Assembly: GCF_030272615.1 (NCBI RefSeq) | Contig: NC_081415.1 | Coordinates: 600,925,644 to 600,989,643 of the forward strand | Reading direction: 5' to 3' | Length of the DNA stretch: 64,000 nucleotides | From: Cryptomeria japonica | Taxonomy: Eukaryota > Streptophyta > Pinopsida > Cupressales > Cupressaceae | Shown: positions 35,608-46,490 of the stretch, one piece after another | Layout: every line of letters starts with the position of its first letter | How positions within the stretch are numbered: the first letter of the stretch is position 1 | Position numbers and translations under genes: made by a program | Notes under the pieces: generated by a model | Told to the model about the DNA's origin: nothing | Databases searched by the model: none | Seen by the model: the letters and a program-made list of their open reading frames with translations, nothing else

Positions 35608-37016
35608 ATGGATCTAAATCATATTTCTCCCCTTACTCCATTCAATTATCATGGTTGGAAAAAAAAATGGTGATTCACTTGAAACACCAGGGGTTATACA
35701 GAGTGACCATGGGTACAAAAGTTGAGCCTACAGGTGCTGTTAAGAAGAGAAAATGGTTTGATAGATGTGATGAGGCTTTTTGAACATTAGGAATGTCTAT
35801 CTCTCCAAATCTTCTCTTTCATTTTGAGTCTTGCAAAACACCTAATGAGATTTGGACTATATTGGAGTTTGTGTGTGGAAAACAAGATGCATCGAGGGGT
35901 TTTCATTTGGATAATTAGCTTATTGGATTGAATCCTCATGATTTTGACAACATACAGGACTTATTCACCAAACTCAAGTCTCTCAAATTATAGTTGAAAC
36001 AGTGAAAAATTAAGAAGAACTCTCAGTCGATTCTCTCTATCCTTGCCAAGCTTGGTCCTGATTATTCAGTTTTTCTTTCTACATTTTATGCCACTAGAGT
36101 TGTTCTTGGTACTCGTTACACCATGCATTCACTTGATGATTTTTCTTCTCAACTCACATGAGAGAAAACCAAGTTGGTTTAGATGGGGAATTTGAAGTCT
36201 CCCAAATCATAGGTTCTTGTTGCTTCCCAAAGTTCCACAGATCAAAAGGCTTTATATTGCAAAGGCAAGAAATAGAAACACAAGGATTCCAAGTCACATG
36301 AGCAACCCAAGGACACACAATCACACAATTCTTTGGATTCTTCTTCCTCAAGATCTGAGAGGTCATCATCAAAGAAGGATAAGCCAAAGTGTGCATATTG
36401 CACTATGCAAGGGCATGCTGAGCATCAATGTAATGTAAACAAGATTGATGAGTTGGTGCATCTTGTATAGAAGCACAATATTCAACCACCTTCATCTAGT
36501 GCATCTTATTCTACCACTTCAAGATCTGGACATTCTGGGTCTTCTTCATCGACACATGGCGAAGACAGGATGAAGGGCCATAATCTATTTTCATTGACAC
36601 ATTCTCAATCCTCTAGGTGGTTTCTTAATTTAGGAGCTTCACATCATATGGCATCATCAAAGGGTGTGTTCTCTTCTTTTGAGCATCATCCATTTCCACA
36701 AATATTTATGGGTAATAACACTTACATGAGTGTTATTGGGAGTGGTTCTATTGAGGTTGATGGTGTAACATTCAATAATGTTCTTTGTGTCCCTATATTA
36801 TCTTCCAATCTACTTTGCATCTACCATATTACTCATAGTAGAATAGGTAAGACAATTAAGTTCACCTCCAATTCAGTGCTCATCATAGATCTTCATAGTA
36901 GAGAGTTTGTTGCAATTGACAGTGTTGATCATGCATCACAGTTGTATGAGTTCTCTCATTTTGCTCGCATTGAGCATGTATCTAATCCTATCTCTCATCC
37001 ATCAAGGGTAGATTAA
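35608..37016 (+). pseudogene. Degenerate gag-protease of element F
   Basis: From MDLNHISPLTPFNYHGWKKK, the frame follows the copia gag pattern: FNYHGWKKKMVIHLKHQGLY, IWTILEFVCGKQDASRGFHL, SILSILAKLGPDYSVFLSTF. It then has a zinc knuckle CAYCTMQGHAEHQC near 36393-36434. RWFLNLGASHHMASSKGVFS near 36616 is the protease active site with N-L-G in place of D-S-G. ILSSNLLCIYHITHSRIGKT resembles the following pre-integrase block. At least eight stops interrupt it. Gag coats the RNA; the protease is presumed dead. Confidence 0.85.
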
Positions 37017-37918
37017 AAATATGAGGACAAATTTGGTCACCCAAACCTATGTGTGCTTCAGTCATTTGTAGTGGTTCCTTAGACTTGTTTTGATCCTGCT
37101 TCGCCTCTTGCTTCTTTAGAGATCAGTTCAGTTCAATAGGTTGATTGTTCCCTTCTAGTTTTAGTAGAGTGGGATGAATACTTTCTAGATATTGTAGGGT
37201 TATTTGATACATCGCCCACTCCAAACATTGGGGAGATAATTGAGGATATTCCATTCCTCTTTGATGACAATTTGAGAATTCCTATCATCCCATCTTTAGT
37301 ACTTTCAAAGACTGTTCATCTAACATCTTCATAGTTGTTTGGATTTGCTTTAGTTGATTTGGCATATCATGATTCAGACAGTTGGACAGTTGATCAATCT
37401 TCCATGACACACATCCAAAGACTATTCCTTCCATCTCCTTTCATGGAGTTATTTCAACCTCGACCACTTGACTTGTTTCTTCCTAAGGGGAGGAACATGG
37501 TTTGTCGCTCTTAGATCTCCATCAGCATACATCCTCAAGCTTCCATATTCAACATTGGAGCTTCTTTATTATTGATACATCATCTCTTCTTCTCTCCCTC
37601 ATGGGGGGATATTCATTATACTTTTATGACCGATTCGGTACTTGGAGGGACATCACAAGTCCTTCATCTTAGTCATATGTAGTACCCTTTTTTTCATTCC
37701 ATCTCTTGCTTTTGGAGAGGGGTTTTTTCCCATGTGGTTTTTCTCCTTTTATCCATTTAGAGAGACCTCATTGGTGTGAGTTGCATTGATTTGCATTGGT
37801 TTGTACATGAGTACCTAATTAGGCCTTAGTTGTCAGGAATGATTCATGCATGGATTTTGCATTCATATTATCTCTTTAGCTTATATCTAAGTTAATCTTG
37901 AGAGGAGGGGGGGGGGGG

Positions 37919-38190
37919 TGTCGGAGTAATTTTAGGGCAATTATCTAATTATTTATTGATTAGGTCCTTTAATTTCCTTTTCACTTAAGCAAAACTTGGG
38001 TACTTTATTTTATCTAGGTGTTATGCTTTTTTAGTCTAAGTTCACTTAAAAGCACTTCTACTTATCTTTTTTAGCTTGTAGTTGAGCTTAATTTAGCTCC
38101 TACTTTGCATTGCTTTAGTTCTTCTAATTTAAGAATTAGGGTATCTCTTGATTTCTATGAAGCAAGTCATTCATTCATTGTAGTTGTATA
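37919..38190 (+). repeat. 3' LTR of element F, left part
   Basis: TGTCGGAGTAATTTTAGGGC follows a run of purines ending in twelve or more G. The LTR breaks at 38190 (TTGTATA), where element E is inserted. Its likely continuation is 49817-49889. Confidence 0.65.
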
Positions 38191-38943
38191 TGTTTATGGT
38201 GAAAATGGATAACAATAATAACGATATTGAAAGGCTAAATGAATTCAACCATAAAACCCTAACCTAAAAACAACAAAGATCCACCATAACATATGAAGAT
38301 TACCTAAGACAATGCAAATCAAATGAAATCACAAAGATTATACCATCACATGTCCAATAGGGTTTGGATCTCCATTGATCTTGCTTGATATATTTGCTCT
38401 CAAATTTTATGTGTGCACAAGAGCTCAACAAAGAATGGAAATGTGGTTGCAAGTAGGATCGCCTATGTTCAAAAGCGTAGTGTAGTCAAGTAGTCAATGG
38501 GGGGTTTGATAATGAAGGAAGCATCTCCTTATATAGAAGACACTATATGAAATGGAGGGATAAGATTGAGAGGTGTAAAAGGAGGTCGGCTATGATTAGA
38601 GGGTAGGTAAAAGAAATAATAAAATAATGAAAGGGGTAGGTAGTGTATGGATTAAGAGATGAATGACACGTGTCATGGGTAGAAAAGGTTAATGAATTAA
38701 TTAAACAAATAAAGATTTATTTAATTAATAGTAGAAGTGGGATTAATTAAATAAATAAAATATTTATTTAATTCAGGAAAAGGATAATTTAAATAAATAA
38801 ATGTATTTATTCAAATGAGAGAAGAGGATAAATGAATTAATTAAATAAATAAAGATTTATTTAATTAATAGAAGAATTAAGCTTAGATAATTAAATAAAT
38901 AAAATATTTATTTAATTAGACTGGACAATTTTGGGTGTCTACA
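38191..38943 (-). repeat. 3' LTR of element E (753 bp)
   Basis: In element orientation it runs TGTAGACACCCAAAATTG to CACCATAAACA. It is nearly identical to 49051-49816. It lacks a 16-bp segment near 49237-49252 and a short AAATAAGGCTAG segment near 49694-49706 of the other copy. The AT palindromes and a TATATAAGG box (complement of CCTTATATA near 38528) are preserved. Confidence 0.92.
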
Positions 38944-39295
38944 TTTTGCCCCTCTTTGAGACAATGCAGCTTGTCGCGTTGTTTCAAAGAAGATAAGATG
39001 AACTGATACAGAGTTGCCCCAAGATGGGAATGATATGCCCCCTCGAGAGATTGGATGAAAAAAATGTCTGAAAAGATCACAGACAATCTCTCGATAAGAA
39101 AGAAAGGCTAGAATGGATTGACTAGATAGAATAGAGTGACAGAGTCACATGATAAAGAAGATTGACTAAGGAGACGAGGGCTAGGGCTAGGGCAGTCTAT
39201 AAGATAGACCACAAGGGGAACACATCCTCATTGTCATCCACACATCCAAGAGATCAGAGTGCAGAGAGAGAATTGAGCAGCAATAGTTAGCAGCG

Positions 39296-40584
39296 ATGGC
39301 ATTGGTGCATAGATTCGATCGCGTTTGTCGATTTCAGAGGCCAGCAGAGGCAGGAGAGACAGTAAGTACCACAAAACCTCCTTGTACTTTGATTCATTTA
39401 TTGTTGTCATTAATGCATGCTAGGTAGAGTAATAAATGCGCTTAGAATAGGGTCCAAAAAATGTCAAAAACGTGTAGGCGCATCTGCGTTGGTGCCAGGT
39501 GCGTTTATGCAGTCTAAAAGAGCGTTTATGTCATGAAAGCATGTTTGTGTCCAAAAATGTGAATTTGTGTCTTCTAGGTCAAATCGATAGTTCTGTGATG
39601 AACATGTTGTCGATTGGATAAGCTGCTGAGAGGATACACTCAAGCAGGTCCTCTAGGGAAGACTAGGATAACAAATAGGGCTAGGATTGACAATTATGTG
39701 ATAGAACATACGTTGCCAATTAGGAAACTTCTCAAGAGGATTCACTCAAGTAGAGGCTCTAGGATAAGACAGATCAAGACACTTTATGATGAACTGTGAG
39801 TACCAAGATATAGTACTTTGTGATGAATAGGGAGTACTAAAATATGAGCAGCACTTTGTGATGAACAGTGAGTGCAAATGTGAGCAGCACTTTGTGATGA
39901 ACAGGGAGTGCCAAACACGTAGTACTTTGTGATGAACATGGAGTACCACTAGGATAGAAGCAACACTTTGTGATGAACAGTGAGTGTCACTAGGATTGAG
40001 ATGATTGATTTGTGTGACTGCAGGAGTATTTGCCTATGCTAGAGTCATGGGAGAGATTCCCATCGACTCAGAGGTTGCGACTTGAGTTGACAGCCGAGGA
40101 CCAAGCTGCGATTGAGGCTATGGGATTGAGACATATTCTGTATGTGCTTGAGTTTCGGGCGAACATGGGATTGTTGTCTGCACTGGCGGAGAGGTGACAC
40201 TCTGAGACTTGCACTTTTCATTTGCCGATGGGGGAGATGACAGCCACCCTGGAGGATGTATACAGGATTCTGCGGATACCGATCGATGGGGAGTTGATTA
40301 TGTACGATCGAGACAGAGATAGGGATGCCCTTAGACGAGTGTTCTAGGATCCGAGACTAGAGATGAGGGTGGGACATGTGGCGTGGGATACCATGACAAG
40401 GACAGGATTAGCACTACCAACAGTGTTGGTAGGAGTTATCAATGGGTTCCTCTGTCCGGATAGGGCGACACGAGGGGTGGCTGCAGAGGACACAAGGGCC
40501 AGGAGAGATGATCTTGGGGCAGTTCCTTCTAGGGCTCTGACTCCGTCGAGGCCAGTCGGCTCTGAGGGAGGGAATTCATCATAG
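39296..40584 (+). pseudogene. Antisense plant-mobile-domain (PMD) gene of element E, two exons
   Basis: Exon 1 (39296-39361) encodes MALVHRFDRVCRFQRPAEAG and two more residues, ending at GTAAGTACC. The intron (39362-40023) ends ACTGCAG. Exon 2 (40024-40584) begins EYLPMLESWERFPSTQRLRL and contains AAIEAMGLRHILYVLEFRAN, TFHLPMGEMTATLEDVYRIL and VGVINGFLCPDRATRG, the PMD core. Two stops (after LSALAER, about 40197, and after LRRVF, about 40348) disable it. After PDRATRG it is shorter than the copy in A, having lost the C-terminal half. It lies antisense to gag between the integrase tail and the 3' LTR. Its role is unknown; antisense PMD ORFs are a known trait of Tat elements. Confidence 0.82.
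39781..40000. repeat. Six-unit minisatellite in the PMD-gene intron of element E
   Basis: Units of 34-41 bp each start ACTTTGTGATGAACAG(T/G)GAGT (with small changes). Six copies run from 39781 to about 39998, ending 25 bases before the splice acceptor. The sequence is unrelated to the 59-bp array in the same intron of element A. Confidence 0.85.
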
Positions 40585-40690
40585 CCGTAGAGGGCTCCCT
40601 ATGTATTAGTATTGTACCATTTTTGTATGATGATGTAGACACCTGCGAGTGATTGTAGCCATATGATTTTGACATCATTGTATCATGACA

Positions 40691-40692
<2 letters not shown>

Positions 40693-40751
<59 letters not shown>
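40693..40751. repeat. (TA)29 microsatellite
   Basis: An uninterrupted TA run just downstream of the PMD gene of element E. The surrounding 40760-41100 is rich in ATG/TATG words and parallels 13090-13525 of element A. Confidence 0.95.
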
Positions 40752-40755
<4 letters not shown>

Positions 40756-42205
40756 TGATTCATCTTTGCGGCAGCTATATGCATGTGTACCTATGTGATG
40801 AGATGTTCTTATGTGATGCTTATGATATGGATGCAAATATGTATATGATGTAATGCAATATTTTTTGTTTTGTTCTTTTATGTTTTATATGTGTATGCAT
40901 GATGTAAATGTGAATGTATGTAATGTAGATGAATATGATAATGCAAATGTAAATTGTGCTAACAGGTGTTGTGTGCAGGATGTGATGCAGTTGTGATATC
41001 TATATGTATGTATGAAATGCTTATATGTGGTAATGCAGGTGCAACTACATGAAATGCAAATGTTTTTGGTGTGTCATTATATTCAGTCATGTGATAGCAG
41101 GCTACATAGACTCAAGAAGGATGATGGAAGTCAATCAAGAAAGGGGGATGGAAGACAGAAGATGTGAAAGTGAAAGAGCTTCTTGTGTGTTATCATCATT
41201 GAGCTTTATTATGACAAATAGGTTATGACAATCGAGGCATATGTTCGACCCAGAAAGTCATTATACTTGTTTGCATGGAGATAAGACAGTCACAAACAAA
41301 GAATGCCCCAGTTCATACTAGACTCACAGTGTCATCATATCCTTGGACAAGTCATAGCATTACCAAGAGACAATCCACAGATAGAAAATACAAATAGGTG
41401 ACGATACCCCATCCTCGCCTTTCTAGTCAAAGACATCCTGGAGATAGAATCTCTAGTCAGAGACATCCTAAAAAAGCTTAAAAACATGTCATCAAAGATA
41501 AAATCAAAAGAAAACCAAGACTCGACACCAACATCCACTGTAGTTCTCAAGTTTAGTGTCTCTTGTCACTTGTATAAGTCTTATTTGATTGTGGTCACAA
41601 TGTTTACTTTCACAAAAAGGATAGATAGCACGAAACCATATGTTGTCTGAGTCTGTTGAAAGATTTGATTTTGTTGAAGCCCATTGTTGCTGCTGTCTCA
41701 TCTGAAATTGACTGAATCCATGAAATTGATACTTTATTGCGAAGAAGACGAAACTTTATTGCAGATCTGTGATGCAAATGTTGCATTATTGCGGATTGTG
41801 CGCGGATAGACTGAAGGAAGCTGGAAGAAACTGTACTCCTCGAAACATGTGATGTTCTTAGTTCCACACCCATCACTAGACGTAGGATTTGCCTTAGCCA
41901 CAGATAAGATTTGATTTATTATGGATGGAAAGGTTGTGAAAAGGGAGGTTTATTATGAATGGCTAACCAATCTTGGGTAGATCAATAACAAGCCATGATG
42001 GGAATGGGTAATTTTATTATGAACAAATAGGTTGTGAGTGTGTGCAAAGTGAAAGGATGAAAGTGAATCCTGAAGGAGGGAGGAGCAATGTCTCTGCGCA
42101 TGGCGCTGGCGACCCAGTTTTCACCATGGTACTTGCCCAAGGCGCCACCGAAGTGGTTTTCATCGTTGGACGAAATTATTTCTCTTTACTTTTTTCGATT
42201 TTTCA

Positions 42206-42390
42206 ATGTTTTTTGTGTCACAAGGCGCCTGTTTGCCAAGTTTTCACCAAATAACGATTTTTTTTGTTTTATAATTTTTGTATTTTTAATTTTTTTTAAT
42301 TTTTTTGTGTCACAAGGTGCCTGTTTGTCAGGTTTTCACCAAGTAACGATTTTTTTGTTTTATGATTTTTTTTGTCTTTTTGAATTAGGA
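42206..42390. repeat. 92-bp tandem duplication in the 3' region of element E
   Basis: TGTGTCACAAGG(C/T)GCCTGTTTG followed by AGTTTTCACCAA-TAACGATTTTTTT occurs at 42214 and 42306. Element A has a single counterpart near 11940-11965, so the duplication is specific to E. Confidence 0.8.
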
Positions 42391-42402
42391 TATTCTGACG
42401 AG

Positions 42403-43344
42403 CTATGTGTAAAACCTGTGAAGGTGCATGCTATTGATAGGATCCTCCAAAGGTTCAGCCTTTGTGGTTGAGAGCTGATATGCACCAGATCCATATGTTG
42501 TTGTGATGATGTAAGGACCAAGCCAATTTGGTTCGAACTTGCCCTTCTTCTCTCTGTCTTGTTGATTTTTAGGATTTTTTCTGAGAACTAAGTCACCCAC
42601 CTCAAATGTATGAGGCTTCACTTTATGATTATAGTTGCATCGTTCCTTGACTGAATGATGTGTAGCTTGAGTGACTATCTTCCTTGATGAAGGAACTGAG
42701 ATAGAATTACTAGCGTGTGGACTACACAAGCCCATATGCGTGTCACCTAAAGAAGTTTGGGCATCCCTGATAACAAAGTCCTTTGAGGAAGTTCCATTAA
42801 AGGTCCATGATGTATCGCCAGAAGGGAAAGGATGTGTGGAACAAGTGGATGAGTGATGAAGGCTTATGATTGCGAAAAGAAGTGAAAGTAGGATAGCATG
42901 ATGGAAACTTAGGATTAGCAAGTATGCCTTTTCACTTGAAATTATAGAAATTTTGCCCCCAGTTATTTTGATATTAGGGGAGATCATCTCTTGCTCTTTT
43001 TGCTTCATAGGATTTTTATCCCTGACTTTGATCTTTGCAGAGTCCAATAACTTTTGATTTTGATATGGACTAAAGGACTTTTCTTTATTTTTGACTTTTA
43101 GATTTTTCTTTTCAAAGTTTGATTTTTGATCCCCAATGAGTAAGGGCTTTTTTATTTCTTGTTGATCCAAGTCTGGGAGAGGTCTAGAAATGGAATGAGT
43201 GGATGATATGGTAAATCTATGTGAGTTCTCAAGAGGTTTGGCGATATGCTCAATATATTCTTCGCAAGAACCACTCTTAGGACTATTGATATCAAGAGAT
43301 GCTTGCACCACTAGAGGAGATTTGCATTCAGACTTAGTAGCCAC
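42403..43344 (-). pseudogene. Linker and integrase C-terminus of element E
   Basis: An open frame on the minus strand encodes a Lys/Ser/Pro-rich linker (LPDLDQQEIKKPLLIGDQKS, SFSPYQNQKLLDSAKIKV). It joins without a stop to YNHKVKPHTFEVGDLVLRKN, GKFEPNWLGPYIITTTYGSG, AYQLSTTKAEPLEDPINS and MHLHRFYT. The second half is the integrase C-terminal domain; RT, RNase H and the integrase zinc finger and DDE core are absent. The join (VPSSRK to VTQATHHSVKE) lies at the same place as in element A. Whether a product with only the integrase tail has a use, such as targeting, is unknown. The upstream frame change at about 43380 separates it from the protease. Confidence 0.8.
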
Positions 43345-43404
43345 AACACTAGGTGCTTCACACCCAATTCCTTAATATTGCAATTTTTTTGTAGATTGTT
43401 CCTG

Positions 43405-44187
43405 TTAACTGAATACCTTAGGAGATAGTGGGAGTTGATCAACATGAAAGATATACTCACCACATCCAAGGTCTTTAATCTCGATCTTTTCTTTCAGCTC
43501 TGATTGTTTGGATGTAGAAACTTTCAAGGATTCTGGATCCACATATGTTGAAGAAGGAATAGCTTCTCGATTGACTGGGATTGTTATTTCTGATCTAGGT
43601 CGCAGATTGTTGCAATATATGAATGGATTTGGGTCAGCTTTGACGGTCACTTCAACTCCACTGTGAGGAAACTTAATGCATTGGTGATATGTAGATGGGA
43701 CTGCCCTCATTTCATGAATCCAAGGACATCCTAGCAATACGTTGTATGTGAGATCAAGATCAAGTACTTGACAAGCCACATCCTTTGTAAGTGGCCCAAC
43801 TCTGAGAGGTAAGGTGATTGTACCCTTGGACGAACGTTCTTCATCATCATATGCTTTGATAGTAATTTTGTTTGTAGAATTCATAGCTTTGTCAGAATAT
43901 CCCAATTGTTTAATAGTGCTCAATGTACAAATGTTTAGACCTGCTCCTCCATCTATCAGGACTCGTTTGATTCTATGTTTGTGTATGAAGGCTTCAATGT
44001 GTAAAGGTGCATTATGTGGCTGACTTACAGAGGCATCATCGGCTTCTATGAATGTAAGGGAGCGTGGATTAGAAATGTATCCCACCATGGCTTGAAACTT
44101 ATCCACATTCAGATCATTAGGAACGACAGTTTCTCTCAAGATTTTGTCAAAAATGGATTTGTGTGGAGGATATGCGTAGGAGCTCAA
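43405..44187 (-). pseudogene. Aspartic protease of element E
   Basis: A 260-codon open frame contains KFQAMVGYISNPRSLTFIEA, RVLIDGGAGLNICTLSTIKQ (D-G-G-A active site intact), LDLTYNVLLGCPWIHEMRAV (second half of the fold) and DLGCGEYIFHVDQLPLSP. It would process the gag polyprotein. It is intact over this stretch but not in frame with gag as the sequence stands. It matches the broken copy at 5886-6787. Confidence 0.85.
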
Positions 44188-46490
44188 GAATGGAGATGAG
44201 CGCGGGTGTCTTCCCTAATTGTTCTACAAGGTCATACTCAGGTTTGGTTGATGAGGAAGCGATGTTCTTGGCTGGAGCACCTTGCAAAGTGATTTTACCT
44301 CGACGGGTTGTAACATGACATTCAGAGGTAGGTTCGGAAGAAGATCCAATGCCTTTTAAGACAATCTTGGGTCTCTGGGTAGAATTCTCAAGGTTTTTGT
44401 CCTTGATGATAATGGTAGAGACGTAATTGTCCATCGAGATGTGATTGATAGTTGAATCATAGTTGTAGGATGCTTTGGTATGGTTGGTTTGATCATTTGT
44501 GACTTTAGCTCTTCCTTTGTCATGTTTTGGGAATGGTTCCTTAAACATCTCATGTTCTTGATCGGATGAGTGCCCTTCAATCTCAATGTCATCCCTATCA
44601 ATGAGATCTTGTATGATGTTCTTCAGTCGATGGCAATTTCCTGTCTTATGACCCTTGCTCTTATGAAATTCACAATATTCATCATCATTCCACCAATTTG
44701 GTTTAACCTTTGGTTCATATGGAGGAAAATCTGGAATAGTGATTACCTTGTTTGCCACTAGCTTTTTGAAAACTGACTCAAGTGGCTCTCCCAATGGAGT
44801 GTACTTCCTTCATGATTTAGAAGTTGTTTGAGTATTCACCTGATTTGATCAGGAAAAAACGAATTGGGTCGCACTGTATTGGCATCAACAACACCATCAT
44901 TGACTATGTTCTTGTTTTTATTCCAAAATCTTGGCTTGCCTTTTCCTTTAAAGTCATCTTTGTTTTCCTTGAATATCTTAATGACTCCTTGTTCAATTAG
45001 GACCTTTTCTGTCGCTAAGCCTTTTTCAATGACGTCCTTGAAGGTGGACAAACAAGCTTTCCTTAGATCATAGCCAATGTCTTTGTTAACATTTTGGGTG
45101 AACATCTCTACCATTTGTTTTTGTGGAATTTCACAAGAGCATCTGCTAGCTAGATTCCTCCATCTTTGTAAAAATGATGAAAAAGACTCTCCATCTTTTT
45201 GCTTGGTGTTGCACAAAGTAGTGACTGATATGTCTATCTCTATGTTGTAGGAGAAATGTTGAATAAATGACTTAATACTAGGTGGAAGTTGGGAGAACCA
45301 TTCCATAGCTTGATCACCTAGGCTTTGTGGGAATAATCTCATCAAATATGTCTCTTCTGAAGCTACCTCAATGCAAGCTGTGAAAAACTGTCTTATGTGT
45401 GCCTTAGGAGCCCTTTTCCTCTATACTTATCAAACTTAGGTGTCACAAAGTATGCAGGAAAAGGAGGCATTGGAATGCTCTTGTCAAATGGATAAGGACA
45501 TATGTCTCTCATTGTGTATGTTGGCTTCGGTGTATTTATGTCCTCCATTTTCTTTTGTAAGTCCCTGATTTGTTGCTCCAAATTGTTCTTAGGTGGAGAT
45601 CGACTTCTTGGACCATACCTTCTGCTTGAGGCACCAATTGGAGGAGGAGCATGTTGCATATATGGATGATATTGATCATACACATGTTCATATGGAGGAG
45701 GTCTATAGTGATGCTGCATGTATGGACCACTTGGTATAGATTCATGTTGAGGAACGAAATATCTGCTTTGTCCATGTATACCATACTCTACAGGAATGTC
45801 ATGAGTTTGTTCTAGCGTGTTGCCCCCAAATTTGACGCGGGGTTTCCTTGTGTCCAAATTTTGAGCATGCCTTTGAATATCCAATTGCTTTGGTGGTTGA
45901 TCCTTAACATTGATATGTGATTGAGCATATTTCTCTGCATAAGACTTCCATAATGGTCTACGAAGGTGAGTATCATATGCTCGACCATGTGTATGTGGGA
46001 CCTCTGGTTTTTGAAACAAAGATGATGGTGATTCAGGCACAAGATGTGGTCTTTTATTGCCTCCACTATTAGGCCTCCTTTGATCCATGTTGGAGTGAGG
46101 TTGTTGCAAAGGTTGATTTTCCATTATTTGAGACATATCAAAATCATGAGGTATCTTGGCTCCACTTTGTGCCATCATTTGTAAGAAGTATTGTCTATCC
46201 CTACTCATTATTTCCTCAACCAATCGATTGAAACAGGGATCCATAATGGATTCTTCCACATCTGCTGAATGTACTGAAAAGTTGTCCATATCATCATTGT
46301 GTGTATCATTGTTGTTTGTAGTGTCCATGTTCTCAACATTTGGAATGTTTCTATAGGCATCCATGTCAGGTAATGTAGTATGATCAGAATTGAAAAAGAT
46401 ATCATTGTCATACTCATAAGAACTCATGTTTGCAGACTCTTGAGCCTTTTTAGTTTCTCTCCTAGATTTTTGAAGACGGGTTTCAACCAT
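44188..46490 (-). pseudogene. gag of element E, frameshifted
   Basis: Starts MVETRLQKSRRETKKAQESA at 46490 and stays open to 45393, giving a 365-codon Asn/Asp/Pro/Tyr-rich N-terminal region. A one-base loss near 45405 shifts the frame into the gag core (MRLFPQSLGDQAMEWFSQLP, SFSSFLQRWRNLASRCSCEI, QKQMVEMFTQNVNKDIGYDL). After another shift come CEFHKSKGHKTGNCHRLKNI (zinc knuckle, about 44640-44690) and a hydrophilic tail. The core structure is that of gypsy gag. Few lesions compared with element A suggest a younger copy. Confidence 0.88.

Larger units (their letters stand above)
34994..38190 (+). mobile_element. Element F: copia element lacking INT, RT and RNase H
   Basis: A copia gag and protease (35608-37016) are followed by low-coding sequence to a polypurine tract (37901-37918) and an LTR start TGTCGGAGTAATTT at 37919. 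The LTR is split by element E at 38190 and seems to resume at 49817. No 5' LTR or iMet primer site could be found in 34994-35607, which shows no coding either. 37017-37900 has scattered fragments with many stops but no INT or RT motif. It looks like a gag-protease-only, non-autonomous derivative. Confidence 0.65.

Noticed and set aside
39781-40000. CRISPR-like array
   Set aside because: Units are contiguous and variable with no distinct spacers, in a plant retroelement intron.
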